Source: Deltaproteobacteria bacterium (lineage in GTDB: Bacteria; Desulfobacterota; GWC2-55-46; UBA9637). Taken from it: a stretch of DNA of 42,091 nt. The translations under genes were made by a program, and so were the position numbers. The stretch is taken from NCBI GenBank assembly GCA_016195725.1, contig JACPZB010000094.1:1-42091 (forward strand), written 5' to 3'. Positions 24,124-33,385 of this stretch are shown in pieces. The notes beneath the pieces were generated by a model. That model ran no database searches and was not told the DNA's origin. It was given only the letters and a program-made list of their open reading frames with translations. Numbering within the stretch: the first letter of the stretch is position 1; each line of letters opens with the position of its first letter.

Positions 24124-26438
24124 AGTTTTGCCGCCACCTCTTCCATCTGATAAGCCTCTATAACATCGCCTACCTTAATATCGCTGTATCCTTCTATGTT
24201 AATGCCACACTCATAGCCTGAGGCAACTTCCTTAACATCCTCTTTAAATCTTTTTAAAGAGCCTAATTTCCCATCATAGATAACAACATTCTCTCTTATC
24301 AGCCTTACCTTTGCGCCTCTTGCTATCTTTCCATCAGTAACATAACATCCTGCTACTATCCCTACATTAGTTATGCGGAAGGTGTCTCGCACCTGTGCTC
24401 TACCAAGGATAGTTTCCTTGATTGTCGGCGTCAGCATACCTTCCATTGCCTTTTTTACATCATCTATGAGTTCATATATGATGCTGTAAAGTCTTAAATC
24501 TACACCTTCTTTTTCTGCCAGCGCCAATACCTTAGGCTCAGGTCTAACGTTAAAACCGACAACGATTGCATTTGATGCGGCAGCCAGCATTACATCGCCC
24601 TCTGTAATGCCACCTACTGCACTGTGAATGATATTTACTTTTATGGCATCTGTGGGTAGTTTGTTCAAGGTTTCTTTTACAGCTTCTACTGAGCCTTGAA
24701 CATCGCCTTTGATAACTATGCCAAGTTCTTTTACTTCGCCGCCTTTGATTTTTTCATAGAGCTCAGCAAGGCTTATCTTTGCGGTCTTTTTAAGCTCAGT
24801 CTCCTGTTTCTTTTTAAACCGTATAGAGGCAATCTGTTTTGCAATTGCCTCGTCCTTAACAATTGAGAACATATCGCCAACTTCAGGCACGCCTGAGAAT
24901 CCAAGAACTTCTATTGGCATAGAAGGCCCGGCATATTCTAACTTTTTCCCCCAGTCATTTATCATCGCCCGTACCCTTCCAGAATGAATTCCGCTTACAA
25001 ATGCATCACCGGTTTTTACAGTCCCTTCATGTATCAGGACGGTTGCAACAGGGCCACGACCTTTATCAAGTTTTGCTTCAATAATGGCGCCTTTGGCAGG
25101 CTTTTCCGAATTCGCTTTTAGCTCTAATACTTCTGCCTGAAGGAGGATAAGCTCTAAAAGCTCTTTTATACCAATACCCTTTTTTGCAGAAACTTCGGCA
25201 AATATTGTGTCTCCCCCCCATTCCTCCTGTATAAGGCCATATTCTGTCAGCGCCTGTTTGATTCTATTAGGTTCCGCACCCGGAAGGTCAATCTTGTTTA
25301 TTGCTACAATCATGGGGACATTGGCAGCCTTCGCATGGTTTATTGCCTCTATGGTCTGCGGCATAACGCCGTCGTCTGCCGCCACTACCAGCACCACAAT
25401 ATCAGTTACCTTGGCGCCTCTTGCGCGCATTGCTGTAAATGCTTCGTGACCAGGGGTGTCCAGAAATGTTATGTCGCCCTTATCAAGGTGAACATGATAG
25501 GCGCCGATATGCTGAGTTATACCTCCAGCCTCTCCAGCAGCCACATTTGTTTTTCTTATTGCATCTAAAAGGGTGGTTTTGCCATGATCAACATGCCCCA
25601 TCACAGTAACAACAGGCGGCCTTATTTTCAGCTCTCCTTTAGCTTCGGTAGTTTCTTCTAAAAGTAGATCTTCCTGGGGGGCAATGCTCTCAACTTCGTA
25701 GCCAAAATCACTTGCAACAAGGGAAGCTGCATCTACATCTATCAATTGATTTATCGTTGCCATGATGCCGAGATTCATAAGCTTTTTTATAATGTCTCCA
25801 GCCTTTATGCCAAGTCTCTGAGAAAACTCTCCAACACTTATGGCGTCAGCAATCTTAACGATTCTCTTTGCTGCCTTCGGCACCGTTATTTCAGTTTTCT
25901 TTACCTCCCTTACGTAGGAAGGCGGTTTGATTTTGCCAAATTTTTCGAGTTTTTCAAATTTGCTCAATTTCCCAAAAAATTGCTTTCTCTCATGTTGTTT
26001 TTTCTTTGCGGGTCTTTCTGGCGCAGCAATCTTTATCTCTTTTTTAACATGCTTTTCCTTAGCTATCTCTAAGGGTATGATATTTTCAGGCGCGGCAGGA
26101 GTAGTTGTGGTTTCTCTCTGGGTGGGTGTAATTTTTTCTTCTGTTTCTGCACCGGTTGCGGTAATTGCCTCTTCTTTCTTTTTTGCTTGCATAGCAGCTC
26201 TTTCGGCAGTTTTTTTAATTCTAACAAACTTTTCCCTTTTAGCAGGTGTTTTCTCTTCTTCCAATATCTTAATCTCAGGCTTTTTTGCTAAATTGGTTGA
26301 TACCTCCAATTTTTTGCCAGACTCCTGCTTCTCTGCTTCTGTAGGTTGAGCAGCCCTTCTCCTTATGACAGTAGGCTTTATTCGCTTTTCTTCCACGCTT
26401 TTATTAGATTTTTCTTGTTCTTGCTTTTTTTCTGTCAT
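24120..26438 (-). CDS. infB: Translation initiation factor IF-2
   Basis: GTPase that places initiator tRNA on the ribosome. The 772 residues begin with a long Lys/Glu/Ala-rich disordered region (about 1-190), then the IF2-N helical domain ([22 protein letters not shown]), the G domain with GHVDHGKT (G1), DTPGHEAF (G3) and NKIDLP (G4), and the C-terminal EF-Tu-like and initiator-tRNA-binding domains (VREGY-type end [22 protein letters not shown]). AAAGGT precedes the ATG. It follows nusA by about 120 bases with no ylxR or ylxQ gene between. Confidence 0.97.
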   Translation of the reverse strand: MTEKKQEQEKSNKSVEEKRIKPTVIRRRAAQPTEAEKQESGKKLEVSTNLAKKPEIKILEEEKTPAKREKFVRIKKTAERAAMQAKKKEEAITATGAETEEKITPTQRETTTTPAAPENIIPLEIAKEKHVKKEIKIAAPERPAKKKQHERKQFFGKLSKFEKLEKFGKIKPPSYVREVKKTEITVPKAAKRIVKIADAISVGEFSQRLGIKAGDIIKKLMNLGIMATINQLIDVDAASLVASDFGYEVESIAPQEDLLLEETTEAKGELKIRPPVVTVMGHVDHGKTTLLDAIRKTNVAAGEAGGITQHIGAYHVHLDKGDITFLDTPGHEAFTAMRARGAKVTDIVVLVVAADDGVMPQTIEAINHAKAANVPMIVAINKIDLPGAEPNRIKQALTEYGLIQEEWGGDTIFAEVSAKKGIGIKELLELILLQAEVLELKANSEKPAKGAIIEAKLDKGRGPVATVLIHEGTVKTGDAFVSGIHSGRVRAMINDWGKKLEYAGPSMPIEVLGFSGVPEVGDMFSIVKDEAIAKQIASIRFKKKQETELKKTAKISLAELYEKIKGGEVKELGIVIKGDVQGSVEAVKETLNKLPTDAIKVNIIHSAVGGITEGDVMLAAASNAIVVGFNVRPEPKVLALAEKEGVDLRLYSIIYELIDDVKKAMEGMLTPTIKETILGRAQVRDTFRITNVGIVAGCYVTDGKIARGAKVRLIRENVVIYDGKLGSLKRFKEDVKEVASGYECGINIEGYSDIKVGDVIEAYQMEEVAAKL

Positions 26439-26561
26439 TACCTTTTATTCACCCAATGAATACAAAGAACAGAGACTATTGTTGGAGTATTATAGTAAAT
26501 ATATACCTGTGCCGTTACAACTTAATAAATCTATTTATTATGCCCATACTTTACTGGGCCT

Positions 26562-27878
26562 CTATTCCCTGGTTCCTATCCCATGCTTTTTTGCTGCCTC
26601 TAATAGTTTCTGAGCCTTTTTCGGGCCAATACCCACTATTGCCGACAGACCCTCTATATCAGCATTCATTATATCTGCAATAGTATTTATCCCAGCATTC
26701 TGAAGTGCCTCTCTTGTTTTTGGACCAACTCCGGGGAGTGAGCTTATATCATCACTGGCTATTGCCTCAGAAACATCCCGTTGCCCTTCCTGGGTTTCTG
26801 TTAGAATCTCACTACTTTCTGCCGCTGCTTGCTCTAACGCTATTTTCTTTGCCTCTGTTTCGGTATGAATATCTATCTTCCATGCTGTAAGTTTTGCGCC
26901 AAGCCTTACATTTTGCCCCTTCTTACCTATAGCCAGAGAAAGCTGGTCATCAGGCACTATCACTTCCATAGAATGGTCGGTTTCATCCATAATAACCTTC
27001 ACTATCTGGGCAGGCAAAAGCGCGTTGCAGACAAATTTTGCAGGCTCATCAGACCATGGGACTATATCTATCTTTTCGCCCTTTAACTCATGGACAACTG
27101 CCTGCACTCTTGAACCTTTAACACCAACACATGCACCTACAGGATCGATGGCCTGATCATTTGAATAGACTGCTATTTTTGTTCTGTCTCCTGGTTCTCT
27201 TGCAACACCTTTTATATTGATAATGCCTTCGTATATTTCCGGTACCTCCATCTCGAACAGCTTGGATATAAAATTTGGATGGGTTCTGGAAAGCACAATC
27301 TGAGGTCCTTTTTGAACATTCCTGACGTCCAGAATCAGGGCCCTGATCCGGTCGCCCTGGCGGTAGTTTTCTCTCCGAACCTGTTCGTCTTTTGGAAGAA
27401 CTGCCTCTGTCCTTCCAAGGTCTACAACGATGTCGCCCCTTTCAAAAGTATGGACTATGCCGGTTACGATTTCGCCGCGTTTATTAATATATTCGTTATA
27501 TACAACGTTCCTTTCCGCATCGCGCACTTTTTGTATGATAATCTGCTTTGCAGTTTGGGCTGCAATCCTGCCAAACTCGCTGGTATCAAGTTTTATGCCC
27601 AAACTGTCGCCAAGAGCTGCCTCGGGGTCAAGTTCATTGGCCTCAGTAAGGGTTATTTCTTTATCAGGATTGGCGACATGTTCAACCACTGTCTTAAACT
27701 GAAACAGTTCTATTTCGCCCAATTCCTCGTTAAAATGCGCCTCTATGAGTTTATTTGGACCGTGTTTTTTTTCAGCAGCCTTAACCATTGCAGATTCAAG
27801 GGCTTCAATGAGGATAGATTTGTCAAGTCCTTTATCCTTGCCAACCTGCTCTATCGCACTTTTAAGATCAAGTCTCAT
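26562..27878 (-). CDS. nusA: Transcription termination/antitermination protein NusA
   Basis: RNA-polymerase-binding elongation factor. The frame is open from 27962, but the ATG at 27878 has GGGAG seven bases upstream and gives the family start MRLDLKSAIEQVGKDKG (438 residues). Order: N-terminal polymerase-binding domain, S1 domain (GIVHTFERGDIVVDLGRTEAVLP), KH1 and KH2 (VGACVGVKGSRVQ; LAIGKKGQNVRLGAKL), and one C-terminal helix-hairpin-helix region (SSLPGVGPKTREALQNAG). The extra upstream codons coincide with repeat-like sequence. Confidence 0.96.
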   Translation of the reverse strand: MRLDLKSAIEQVGKDKGLDKSILIEALESAMVKAAEKKHGPNKLIEAHFNEELGEIELFQFKTVVEHVANPDKEITLTEANELDPEAALGDSLGIKLDTSEFGRIAAQTAKQIIIQKVRDAERNVVYNEYINKRGEIVTGIVHTFERGDIVVDLGRTEAVLPKDEQVRRENYRQGDRIRALILDVRNVQKGPQIVLSRTHPNFISKLFEMEVPEIYEGIINIKGVAREPGDRTKIAVYSNDQAIDPVGACVGVKGSRVQAVVHELKGEKIDIVPWSDEPAKFVCNALLPAQIVKVIMDETDHSMEVIVPDDQLSLAIGKKGQNVRLGAKLTAWKIDIHTETEAKKIALEQAAAESSEILTETQEGQRDVSEAIASDDISSLPGVGPKTREALQNAGINTIADIMNADIEGLSAIVGIGPKKAQKLLEAAKKHGIGTRE

Positions 27879-27945
27879 TATAATCTCCCATCCCAAAGAT
27901 TTCAGGTTGCGAATTTTGCCCCGAATCAAGTTCAGAGTCGGATTT

Positions 27946-27966
27946 AAAATCCCAAATTCCAAACTG
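27946..27966. repeat. Short heptamer run between rimP and nusA
   Basis: Three units in register, including AAAATCC, CAAATTC and CAAACTG. The opposite arm (27905-27945, G/T-rich) is degraded, so this is a weak copy of the window-wide class. Confidence 0.45.
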
Positions 27967-27970
27967 CGAC

Positions 27971-28438
27971 TTATAAACTTATTTCAAGCCTTGCCTTTTC
28001 AATCGCTTCAAAAGGAACTTCCCATTTTTTGCCTTCACTATCTATCAAAAGGACCTTGCCCTCTTTAAAATCTTCCAGCACCGCCGCAAAATTTCTTCTG
28101 CCAGATATCGGCTGTTTTGTTTTTATTGTAACCTTTTTACCCCGATATCGTATAAAATCTTTTTCTTTTAAGAGGGGCCTGTTAAGACCGGGAGATGAAA
28201 CCTCAAGATTGTAAGAATGTGGAATAATATCCTTTACATCCAATATCATTCCAAGCTCTGTACTTACCTCACCGCAATCATCAATGGTTATCCCTCCAGC
28301 AGGTTTGTCTATAAAAAACCGCAGAACCCATCGCCCTTGCTCTATTCTATATTCAATATCAACAAGCTCCATGCCCCTCTGTATAAGTATAGATTCTGCC
28401 AGTTCCTTTATTTGTGCTGATATTTCTTCGCTTCTCAG
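27971..28438 (-). CDS. rimP: Ribosome maturation factor RimP
   Basis: Small-subunit assembly factor. GMELVDIEYRIEQGRWVLRFFID, the CGEVSTELGMILD helix and NLEVSSPGLNRPL are family signatures, with the C-terminal SH3-like domain after it. The open frame runs from 28513, but a terminator hairpin (28470-28495) lies inside that upstream part and its ATG at 28486 sits in the hairpin loop with no ribosome site. A CTG at 28438, four bases after a GGAGG, gives MRSEEISAQIKELAES and 155 residues, the usual length. I therefore favour the CTG start, with moderate confidence; the stop and identity are secure. Confidence 0.9.
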   Translation of the reverse strand: MRSEEISAQIKELAESILIQRGMELVDIEYRIEQGRWVLRFFIDKPAGGITIDDCGEVSTELGMILDVKDIIPHSYNLEVSSPGLNRPLLKEKDFIRYRGKKVTIKTKQPISGRRNFAAVLEDFKEGKVLLIDSEGKKWEVPFEAIEKARLEISL

Positions 28439-28469
28439 AAAACCTCCAAATGCAAGTGCAAGCTCCTTA

Positions 28470-28495
28470 AATAAAAAAGCGGGCATAAGCCCACT
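28470..28495 (-). terminator. Intrinsic terminator/attenuator in the rimP-nusA-infB leader
   Basis: Read on the minus strand: GTGGGC, loop TTAT, GCCCGC, then TTTTTTATTT. The six-base stem includes one G-U pair. It lies after the predicted promoter (28529-28557) and before the rimP ribosome site, so it can only act as an attenuator for this operon or as a stop for transcription coming from upstream. On the plus strand it is also followed by TTATTTT and could stop reverse transcription too. Confidence 0.7.
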
Positions 28496-28528
28496 TATTT
28501 TAAACAAAAGCAAGGTGGATAGCAGTGA

Positions 28529-28557
28529 AAGATAGCATAAATATTTTTGTATTGCAA
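28529..28557 (-). promoter_or_regulatory. Candidate promoter for the rimP-nusA-infB operon
   Basis: On the minus strand: -35 TTGCAA (28552-28557, 4 of 6), 17 bases, -10 TATCTT (28529-28534, 4 of 6). Start would be near 28522, about 30 bases before the terminator hairpin and 85 before the favoured rimP start. Only a moderate match, but spacing is ideal and no better candidate lies in the 490-base gap. Confidence 0.45.
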
Positions 28558-28662
28558 GGGAAAAGTTTTAACGATAGATGTTTATTAACACAAACTTTCG
28601 AATAAGCTTAGAGGCCTCTATGAGCTTTTAGCTGTACTATTCTCATGTATAAGCAACAATAA

Positions 28663-28694
28663 TGACAAAATGTTTAATAAAAGTGACAAAATGT
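28663..28694. promoter_or_regulatory. Direct repeat TGACAAAATGT, 21-base period
   Basis: TGACAAAATGT at 28663-28673 and again, identical, at 28684-28694, with 10 bases between. A 21-base period puts both sites on the same face of the helix (two turns), as expected of a tandem binding site. It lies in the gene-free gap 28439-28928 between the diverging rimP operon and the LuxR-type gene. Apart from this site, the two promoter-side elements and the dyad at 28864, I see nothing in the AT-rich remainder of that gap. Confidence 0.5.
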
Positions 28695-28863
28695 ATAGAA
28701 AACTCTTCCCAAAGTAAGATATATATCATACATAACATAATTATTAATACTATGCCTATCAAAACCTACAAGTACCATGTAAATTAAATAAATAACAAAT
28801 TCCTTACCGCCTCACGCTAAGCAGGAACAGGTTTATGGCAGTGTTCTTCAAATTTGTTTATTT

Positions 28864-28881
28864 CCTGCAGTTTGCTGCAGG
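28864..28881. promoter_or_regulatory. Lux-box-like 18-base dyad upstream of the LuxR-type gene
   Basis: CCTGCAG, TTTG, CTGCAGG: perfect seven-base arms around four bases. The classic lux box has the form CCTGTAG, four bases, GTACAGG in its central 18 bases; this site matches its outer CCTG/CAGG, the pyrimidine-A-G step and the overall length. It ends 47 bases before the GTG start of a LuxR-type regulator, a position suited to autoregulation. Confidence 0.55.
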
Positions 28882-28928
28882 GCGCTTCATTCTGTGATAT
28901 TAGTATGCCCCCACTAAACGGAGGTATC

Positions 28929-29564
28929 GTGGATTATAAAAAATTTTCCAAGAAAGAGTTGGTGAATATTCTGGATTTGATTCAAGCCACCCTTGCTTGT
29001 AAAAATGAAATAGATTTAAAATGTTTATTAGAGAAAGCCAAAGAACTGATAAGCGGCAAGTATGGTATATGCGGGGCAGAACGATACTATACCAAAGGAT
29101 TATCAGAAGAAGAATGGCTGAATGTATATACACCAGAAAGGCTTTATGGAGAAGAACCTATTATTTGGCATCAATATAATTTTTTCGGGGCGCAGCTGCG
29201 GAGCGATACTTATAAAAGATATGTGGCTCATGTATCTCCAGAATTCATTTATAACGCCGGCAGACAAAATTACTTTGAAGATCATCATAAGGCCATACTG
29301 CATATTATTGCTCCGCATTTCCATCAGGCATTATGTGGAGTCTTTAAGGAGTCGCAACGAAAAATACCACCCGCTCTTACCGAAAGAGAAAAGGAGATTA
29401 TCTGTTGGATGAAAGTAGGGAAGACCAACTGGGAGATATCTGTAATTCTAAATATAACTGAAAGAACTGTGAAGTTCCATCTCCAGAATATAAAACGGAA
29501 GCTCAATGTCGTTAATAAGGCCCATGCTGTAGCTGTCGCGATAGAGCAAGGACTGGAAGATTAG
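28929..29564 (+). CDS. LuxR-type transcriptional regulator with autoinducer-binding-like domain
   Basis: A 211-residue regulator. The GTG at 28929 is chosen because GGAGG lies four bases upstream; longer in-frame starts at 28854 and 28905 lack one. The C-terminal HTH (about 148-211) is classic LuxR: LTEREKEIICWMKVGKTNWE, then ITERTVKFHLQNIKRKL. The N-terminal part keeps the spacing of the acyl-homoserine-lactone pocket: W63, Y67 four residues on, then E76-P77 where TraR has D70-P71. The aspartate-to-glutamate change leaves the ligand open. No luxI-type synthase is in the window, so it is a solo here. Relatives near exopolysaccharide loci (EpsA type) are an alternative grouping. Confidence 0.85.
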   Translation: MDYKKFSKKELVNILDLIQATLACKNEIDLKCLLEKAKELISGKYGICGAERYYTKGLSEEEWLNVYTPERLYGEEPIIWHQYNFFGAQLRSDTYKRYVAHVSPEFIYNAGRQNYFEDHHKAILHIIAPHFHQALCGVFKESQRKIPPALTEREKEIICWMKVGKTNWEISVILNITERTVKFHLQNIKRKLNVVNKAHAVAVAIEQGLED

Positions 29565-29582
29565 TTATTCATTGAAGCACTA

Positions 29583-29608
29583 TTCCCGCTTTCGCTGGGA
29601 TGACGATT
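29583..29608. repeat. Single TTCCCGC-type palindromic repeat
   Basis: TTCCCGC, TTTC, GCTGGGA followed by TGACGA is a degenerate copy of the CATTCCCGCGAAAGCGGGAAT repeat family common in environmental proteobacteria. It lies between the LuxR-type and HD-GYP genes and could act as a hairpin. Confidence 0.45.
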
Positions 29609-29652
29609 ATGTTGCCTTACTAATGAAGTCATGAGTATACGGGGGGGCCGGG

Positions 29653-30771
29653 ATGCCGCAGGAGAAAAAGAAGATACTAATAGTGGATGATGAAGAAAGG
29701 AATTTGGAAGTCCTCAGGAAGATGCTAACCGCAGAAGGTTATTTGACGGAAACGGCATGCAATGGTCTTGAGGCTCTGGACAAGGTAAAAAAATTCCATC
29801 CGGACGCGGTATTGCTTGATATTATGATGCCTGAGATGGATGGATATGAAATATGCGGAAAACTTAAACATGACCCATTAACAGAGCATATCCCTGTGCT
29901 TATATTAACCGCTTTAATAGATAGAGAATCCAGGATTAAAGGGTTTGAGTACGGGGCAAATGATTTTATTACAAAACCGTTTGACCCTACAGAGCTTGCA
30001 GTAAGGACAAAAAATGTTTTAAAGGTTAAAGAATTTGAAGATTTTCTCATGAGGCATGCAGAGCTTCTTGAGGCAGAGGTTAAAAAAAAGACAGAGCAAA
30101 TGAGATTTACCCTTCAGGAGGTTAACAAAACAAAGATAGCAATCCAGGAGTCCAGGAAAGAAACCGAAGATGCGTATATTGACACAATCCACAAGCTTGT
30201 AAGGATTGCTGAATATAAAGATGAAGACACAGCCCTTCATATTAAAAGGGTAAGTCACTATTGTGCGGCTTTAGTCAGGACTCTGGGCTGGACAGAAGAG
30301 GATGTGAAGACAATCTACTATGCCGCCCCTATGCATGATATAGGCAAAGTCGGTATTCCGTCAGATATCCTTCTTAAGCCTGCGAAACTTAACCCTGAGG
30401 AATTTGCCCTGATTAAAACCCATACAATAATCGGCAGCAAGATTCTTACTGGCTCTACCTCAAAAATACTCAAGATGGCAGACAATATAGCCTTAACGCA
30501 CCATGAAAGGTGGGATGGAACAGGGTATTCGCATGAATTAAAGGAAGAAAATATACCAATAGAAGGGAGAATAATGAATATTGCCGATCAATATGACGCC
30601 CTGCGATGCATGAGGCCGTATAAACCTCCATTTGACCATGAAAAGGCATTCGAGATTATTACAAAAGGCGATGAAAAGACAATACCTTCACACTTTGACC
30701 CAAAGATACTTGAGGCATTTAAAAACATACATAAGCAATTTAACGAGATATACGAAACTCATAAAGGATGA
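29653..30771 (+). CDS. HD-GYP-type response regulator (c-di-GMP phosphodiesterase family)
   Basis: A receiver domain joined to an HD-GYP domain, 372 residues. Receiver: VDDEE at 11-15, phospho-acceptor D56 in [13 protein letters not shown] lysine near 105. A coiled-coil linker (about 130-185) leads to the HD-GYP domain with [21 protein letters not shown], and ADQYDALR. The name motif reads GYS instead of GYP; all histidines and aspartates of the metal site appear present. Relatives cleave cyclic di-GMP to GMP. The GGGGGG stretch before the ATG serves as ribosome site. It follows the LuxR-type gene by 88 bases and may share regulation. Confidence 0.9.
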   Translation: MPQEKKKILIVDDEERNLEVLRKMLTAEGYLTETACNGLEALDKVKKFHPDAVLLDIMMPEMDGYEICGKLKHDPLTEHIPVLILTALIDRESRIKGFEYGANDFITKPFDPTELAVRTKNVLKVKEFEDFLMRHAELLEAEVKKKTEQMRFTLQEVNKTKIAIQESRKETEDAYIDTIHKLVRIAEYKDEDTALHIKRVSHYCAALVRTLGWTEEDVKTIYYAAPMHDIGKVGIPSDILLKPAKLNPEEFALIKTHTIIGSKILTGSTSKILKMADNIALTHHERWDGTGYSHELKEENIPIEGRIMNIADQYDALRCMRPYKPPFDHEKAFEIITKGDEKTIPSHFDPKILEAFKNIHKQFNEIYETHKG

Positions 30772-30874
30772 GTGCGCAATTTAAGTCTTATCTATATCTA
30801 TTCTCATCATTCCTTAGGCAACCCTTGTTTAATGCCATTTAAATTCTTTCCTTAGCAAATTATTCTAATCTCAT

Positions 30875-30903
30875 TTCATATTTCTGCTTTTATTTGCTAC
30901 AAT
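30875..30903 (+). promoter_or_regulatory. Candidate promoter for hypF-surE-pcm
   Basis: -35 TTCATA (30875-30880, 4 of 6), 17-base spacer, -10 TACAAT (30898-30903, 5 of 6). It lies about 50 bases before the chosen hypF start. Confidence 0.45.
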
Positions 30904-30958
30904 AAACTGCACTTATCACTTATTGTTTGGTATGTGCCTTATTAAAAGAGGGAAACAT

Positions 30959-33337
30959 ATGATGCACGATATCATATTGCCGGTTTTACAATCAATCATC
31001 CGTATAAGAATTGCATTGCGAGGTATTGTGCAGGGTGTTGGCTTTCGCCCATTTGCTCTTAAATGCGCAAAGGGGAGGGGGCTTGTTGGTTTTGTAGAAA
31101 ATACATCCGAAGGGGTGATTATAGAGGCTCAAGGAAATGAATCCGACTTGAGAGATTTTGTAAATTTTATTCTTTCCAACCATCCGCCAACTGCCCTCAT
31201 ATCAGATGTCAAAATAAAAGAGATGTCCCTTGCAAATGACACTGATTTTATAATTAGTGAAAGCAATCAATCTCATAATAAAGAGCCTGCGTTTCCACCA
31301 GATTTATCCGTATGTGATGACTGCCTGAAGGAATTATTTGACCCATCCAACAGACGATACAGGTACCCATTTATTAACTGCACAAACTGCGGTCCAAGGT
31401 TCACTATAATCAAAGGACTGCCATATGACCGCCCTCTTACATCAATGGCTGTATTTGAGATGTGCCATGACTGCATGAGCGAATATAATGACCATTTAGA
31501 CAGGCGCTTCCATGCGGAGCCAAATGCCTGTCCTGTATGCGGCCCTAAAGTATTCTGGGCTAAGCCCGACGGCAGTGTTATTGCAGAAGGGGATGATGCC
31601 TTTAAATTATGTGAAGAGATAATCCAGAACGGCGACATAGCAGCTGTTAAAGGCATCGGTGGATTCCATCTTATGGCAAATGCATTAAATGATGAGGCTG
31701 TCGGTCTTTTAAGAAAGAGGAAGAGCAGATATGAAAAGCCTTTTGCTGTAATCTTCCCATTGGATAAAAGAGAGGCGCTTTTATATTTGAGGGGCGAGGC
31801 ATTTATAGATGCGGAGGAAGAGAAGGCAATCTTAAGCAGTGGAAGACCGATTGTGATCTTAAGAAAAAGGGCAGACTCAAAGCTGTCAAAACTTATTTCA
31901 CCAGGGCTTGATACCGTGGGGGCTTTTCTGCCCTACTCTCCGCTACATTATCTTTTGCTGAACGATTTAAAGATGCCTTTAATTGCAACAAGCGCAAATT
32001 TCAGCGACACTCCGATTATAAAAGACAACAAAGAGGTCATAGGCAAACTTGAAGGGATTGTGGACGGTTTTCTTCTGCATAATAGAGATATTGTGAGAAG
32101 GTGCGATGATTCTGTGATTAGCATATATGGCGGAAAGAGAATGTTCTTCAGACGTTCTAGGGGCTATACCCCGCAGACATTCAAACTCCCTTACAAACTA
32201 AACGAACCTATTCTAGCTGTAGGCGGAAACCAGAAGGTAACGATAGCGGTTGGTTGGGAAGATAAAGCGGTAGTAAGCCAACATCTTGGCGATTTAACGA
32301 GCGAGGAGGGAATGCATGCCTTTGAAGACACGGTTCTGGATTTAACGGATTTTTATAATATAACACCTCTCAGAATTGCAGTTGATATGCATCCTGATTA
32401 TCTTTCAACAAAATGGGCGGCATCGCAAAGAAATGTAAAACATATCCAGGTTCAACACCACCACGCACACATAGCAGCCTGTATGCTAGATAACAATCTG
32501 ACTGATAAACTGTTGGGTATTTCATGGGATGGCTCAGGATACGGCCCTGACGGCACGATATGGGGAGGGGAGTTCTTAATCGCTGATTATAAAAACTTTG
32601 AAAGATTCTGCACATTCAGGAAATTTAGATTGTTGGGCGGAGAAGAGGCAATAAAAGAGCCGAGAAGGGCTCTGCTTTCCATGTTTTACGAGATCTATGG
32701 CGAGGATGTTTTAAAACAGCATCCAAAGTTAAAAGCTCTATTTACAAAAAAAGAATTGGCGCTATTTCTGCAAATGCTTAAAAAAGGTTTTCATTCGCCA
32801 TTTACTACATCAGCAGGCAGGGTTTTTGATGTTGTTTCTTCTTTGCTTGGCATATGTCATAAAGCAACTTATGAAGGGCAGGGGGCAATAATGTTGGAAG
32901 ATAGGGCAGAAGGGCGTACCGGCACCTCATATCCTATAATAGTAGAGAGTGTAGTTGCCGATTCATCGGCGCTTTTAAATACGCCCATAAATGGGCGACT
33001 ACAGACATACTCTGGATATGTTTTTGAGTGGGCGCCTATGTTAAAAGCCATGATTGAAGATATGTTAAGAGGCCTTGGTGTCAAGATGATTTCACTGAAC
33101 CTTCACGAAACCCTTGCCCAGTTAATCGTGCAGATAGCACGGATGGCAAGAAATGGAAGAGGATTAAACACTATATGTCTATCGGGGGGAGTTTTTCAGA
33201 ATAAGGTTTTAACAGAGAGGGCAATAAATCTTCTGAAAGAAAACGGTTTTAATGTCTATACCCACAATACCATCCCGCCAAACGACGGCGGCATAAGTAT
33301 CGGGCAGTTAATTATTGGAGGCACTGCTTTATTTTAA
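30959..33337 (+). CDS. hypF: Carbamoyltransferase HypF, hydrogenase maturation
   Basis: Transfers a carbamoyl group from carbamoyl phosphate to HypE as the source of the cyanide ligands of [NiFe]-hydrogenase. ATG at 30959 (with AGAGGG seven bases ahead) is preferred to the TTG at 30923, giving 792 residues. Order: acylphosphatase domain (RGIVQGVGFRPFALK), two zinc-finger motifs (CDDCLKELFD with CTNCGPRF; CHDCMSEY with CPVCGP), YrdC-like domain (VKGIGGFHLMANA, PLIATSANFSD), and Kae1-like domain with HHHAHIAACM and SWDGSGYGPDGTIWGGEF. No hydrogenase or other hyp genes are in the window, so hypF is detached from its usual cluster. CarB at the left end supplies its substrate in general metabolism. 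Confidence 0.97.
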   Translation: MMHDIILPVLQSIIRIRIALRGIVQGVGFRPFALKCAKGRGLVGFVENTSEGVIIEAQGNESDLRDFVNFILSNHPPTALISDVKIKEMSLANDTDFIISESNQSHNKEPAFPPDLSVCDDCLKELFDPSNRRYRYPFINCTNCGPRFTIIKGLPYDRPLTSMAVFEMCHDCMSEYNDHLDRRFHAEPNACPVCGPKVFWAKPDGSVIAEGDDAFKLCEEIIQNGDIAAVKGIGGFHLMANALNDEAVGLLRKRKSRYEKPFAVIFPLDKREALLYLRGEAFIDAEEEKAILSSGRPIVILRKRADSKLSKLISPGLDTVGAFLPYSPLHYLLLNDLKMPLIATSANFSDTPIIKDNKEVIGKLEGIVDGFLLHNRDIVRRCDDSVISIYGGKRMFFRRSRGYTPQTFKLPYKLNEPILAVGGNQKVTIAVGWEDKAVVSQHLGDLTSEEGMHAFEDTVLDLTDFYNITPLRIAVDMHPDYLSTKWAASQRNVKHIQVQHHHAHIAACMLDNNLTDKLLGISWDGSGYGPDGTIWGGEFLIADYKNFERFCTFRKFRLLGGEEAIKEPRRALLSMFYEIYGEDVLKQHPKLKALFTKKELALFLQMLKKGFHSPFTTSAGRVFDVVSSLLGICHKATYEGQGAIMLEDRAEGRTGTSYPIIVESVVADSSALLNTPINGRLQTYSGYVFEWAPMLKAMIEDMLRGLGVKMISLNLHETLAQLIVQIARMARNGRGLNTICLSGGVFQNKVLTERAINLLKENGFNVYTHNTIPPNDGGISIGQLIIGGTALF

Positions 33338-33385
33338 CTTAAAAAAATGGTAGGGTAATGCAATTTCAGTGCGGAGGAGTTTAAA

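Noticed and set aside
27279-27947. Long open frame on the plus strand opposite nusA (222 codons)
   Set aside because: It is the antisense shadow of the well-supported nusA coding strand; no ribosome site and no recognisable motifs.
28836-28855. TGGCAG with a TTC downstream, considered as a sigma-54 promoter
   Set aside because: The -24 GG is present but the -12 GC is not at the required spacing (TGTTC then TTCAA).
30923-30958. TTG start for HypF
   Set aside because: The ATG at 30959 has a better ribosome site and matches the family N-terminus; the upstream codons lie just after the predicted promoter.
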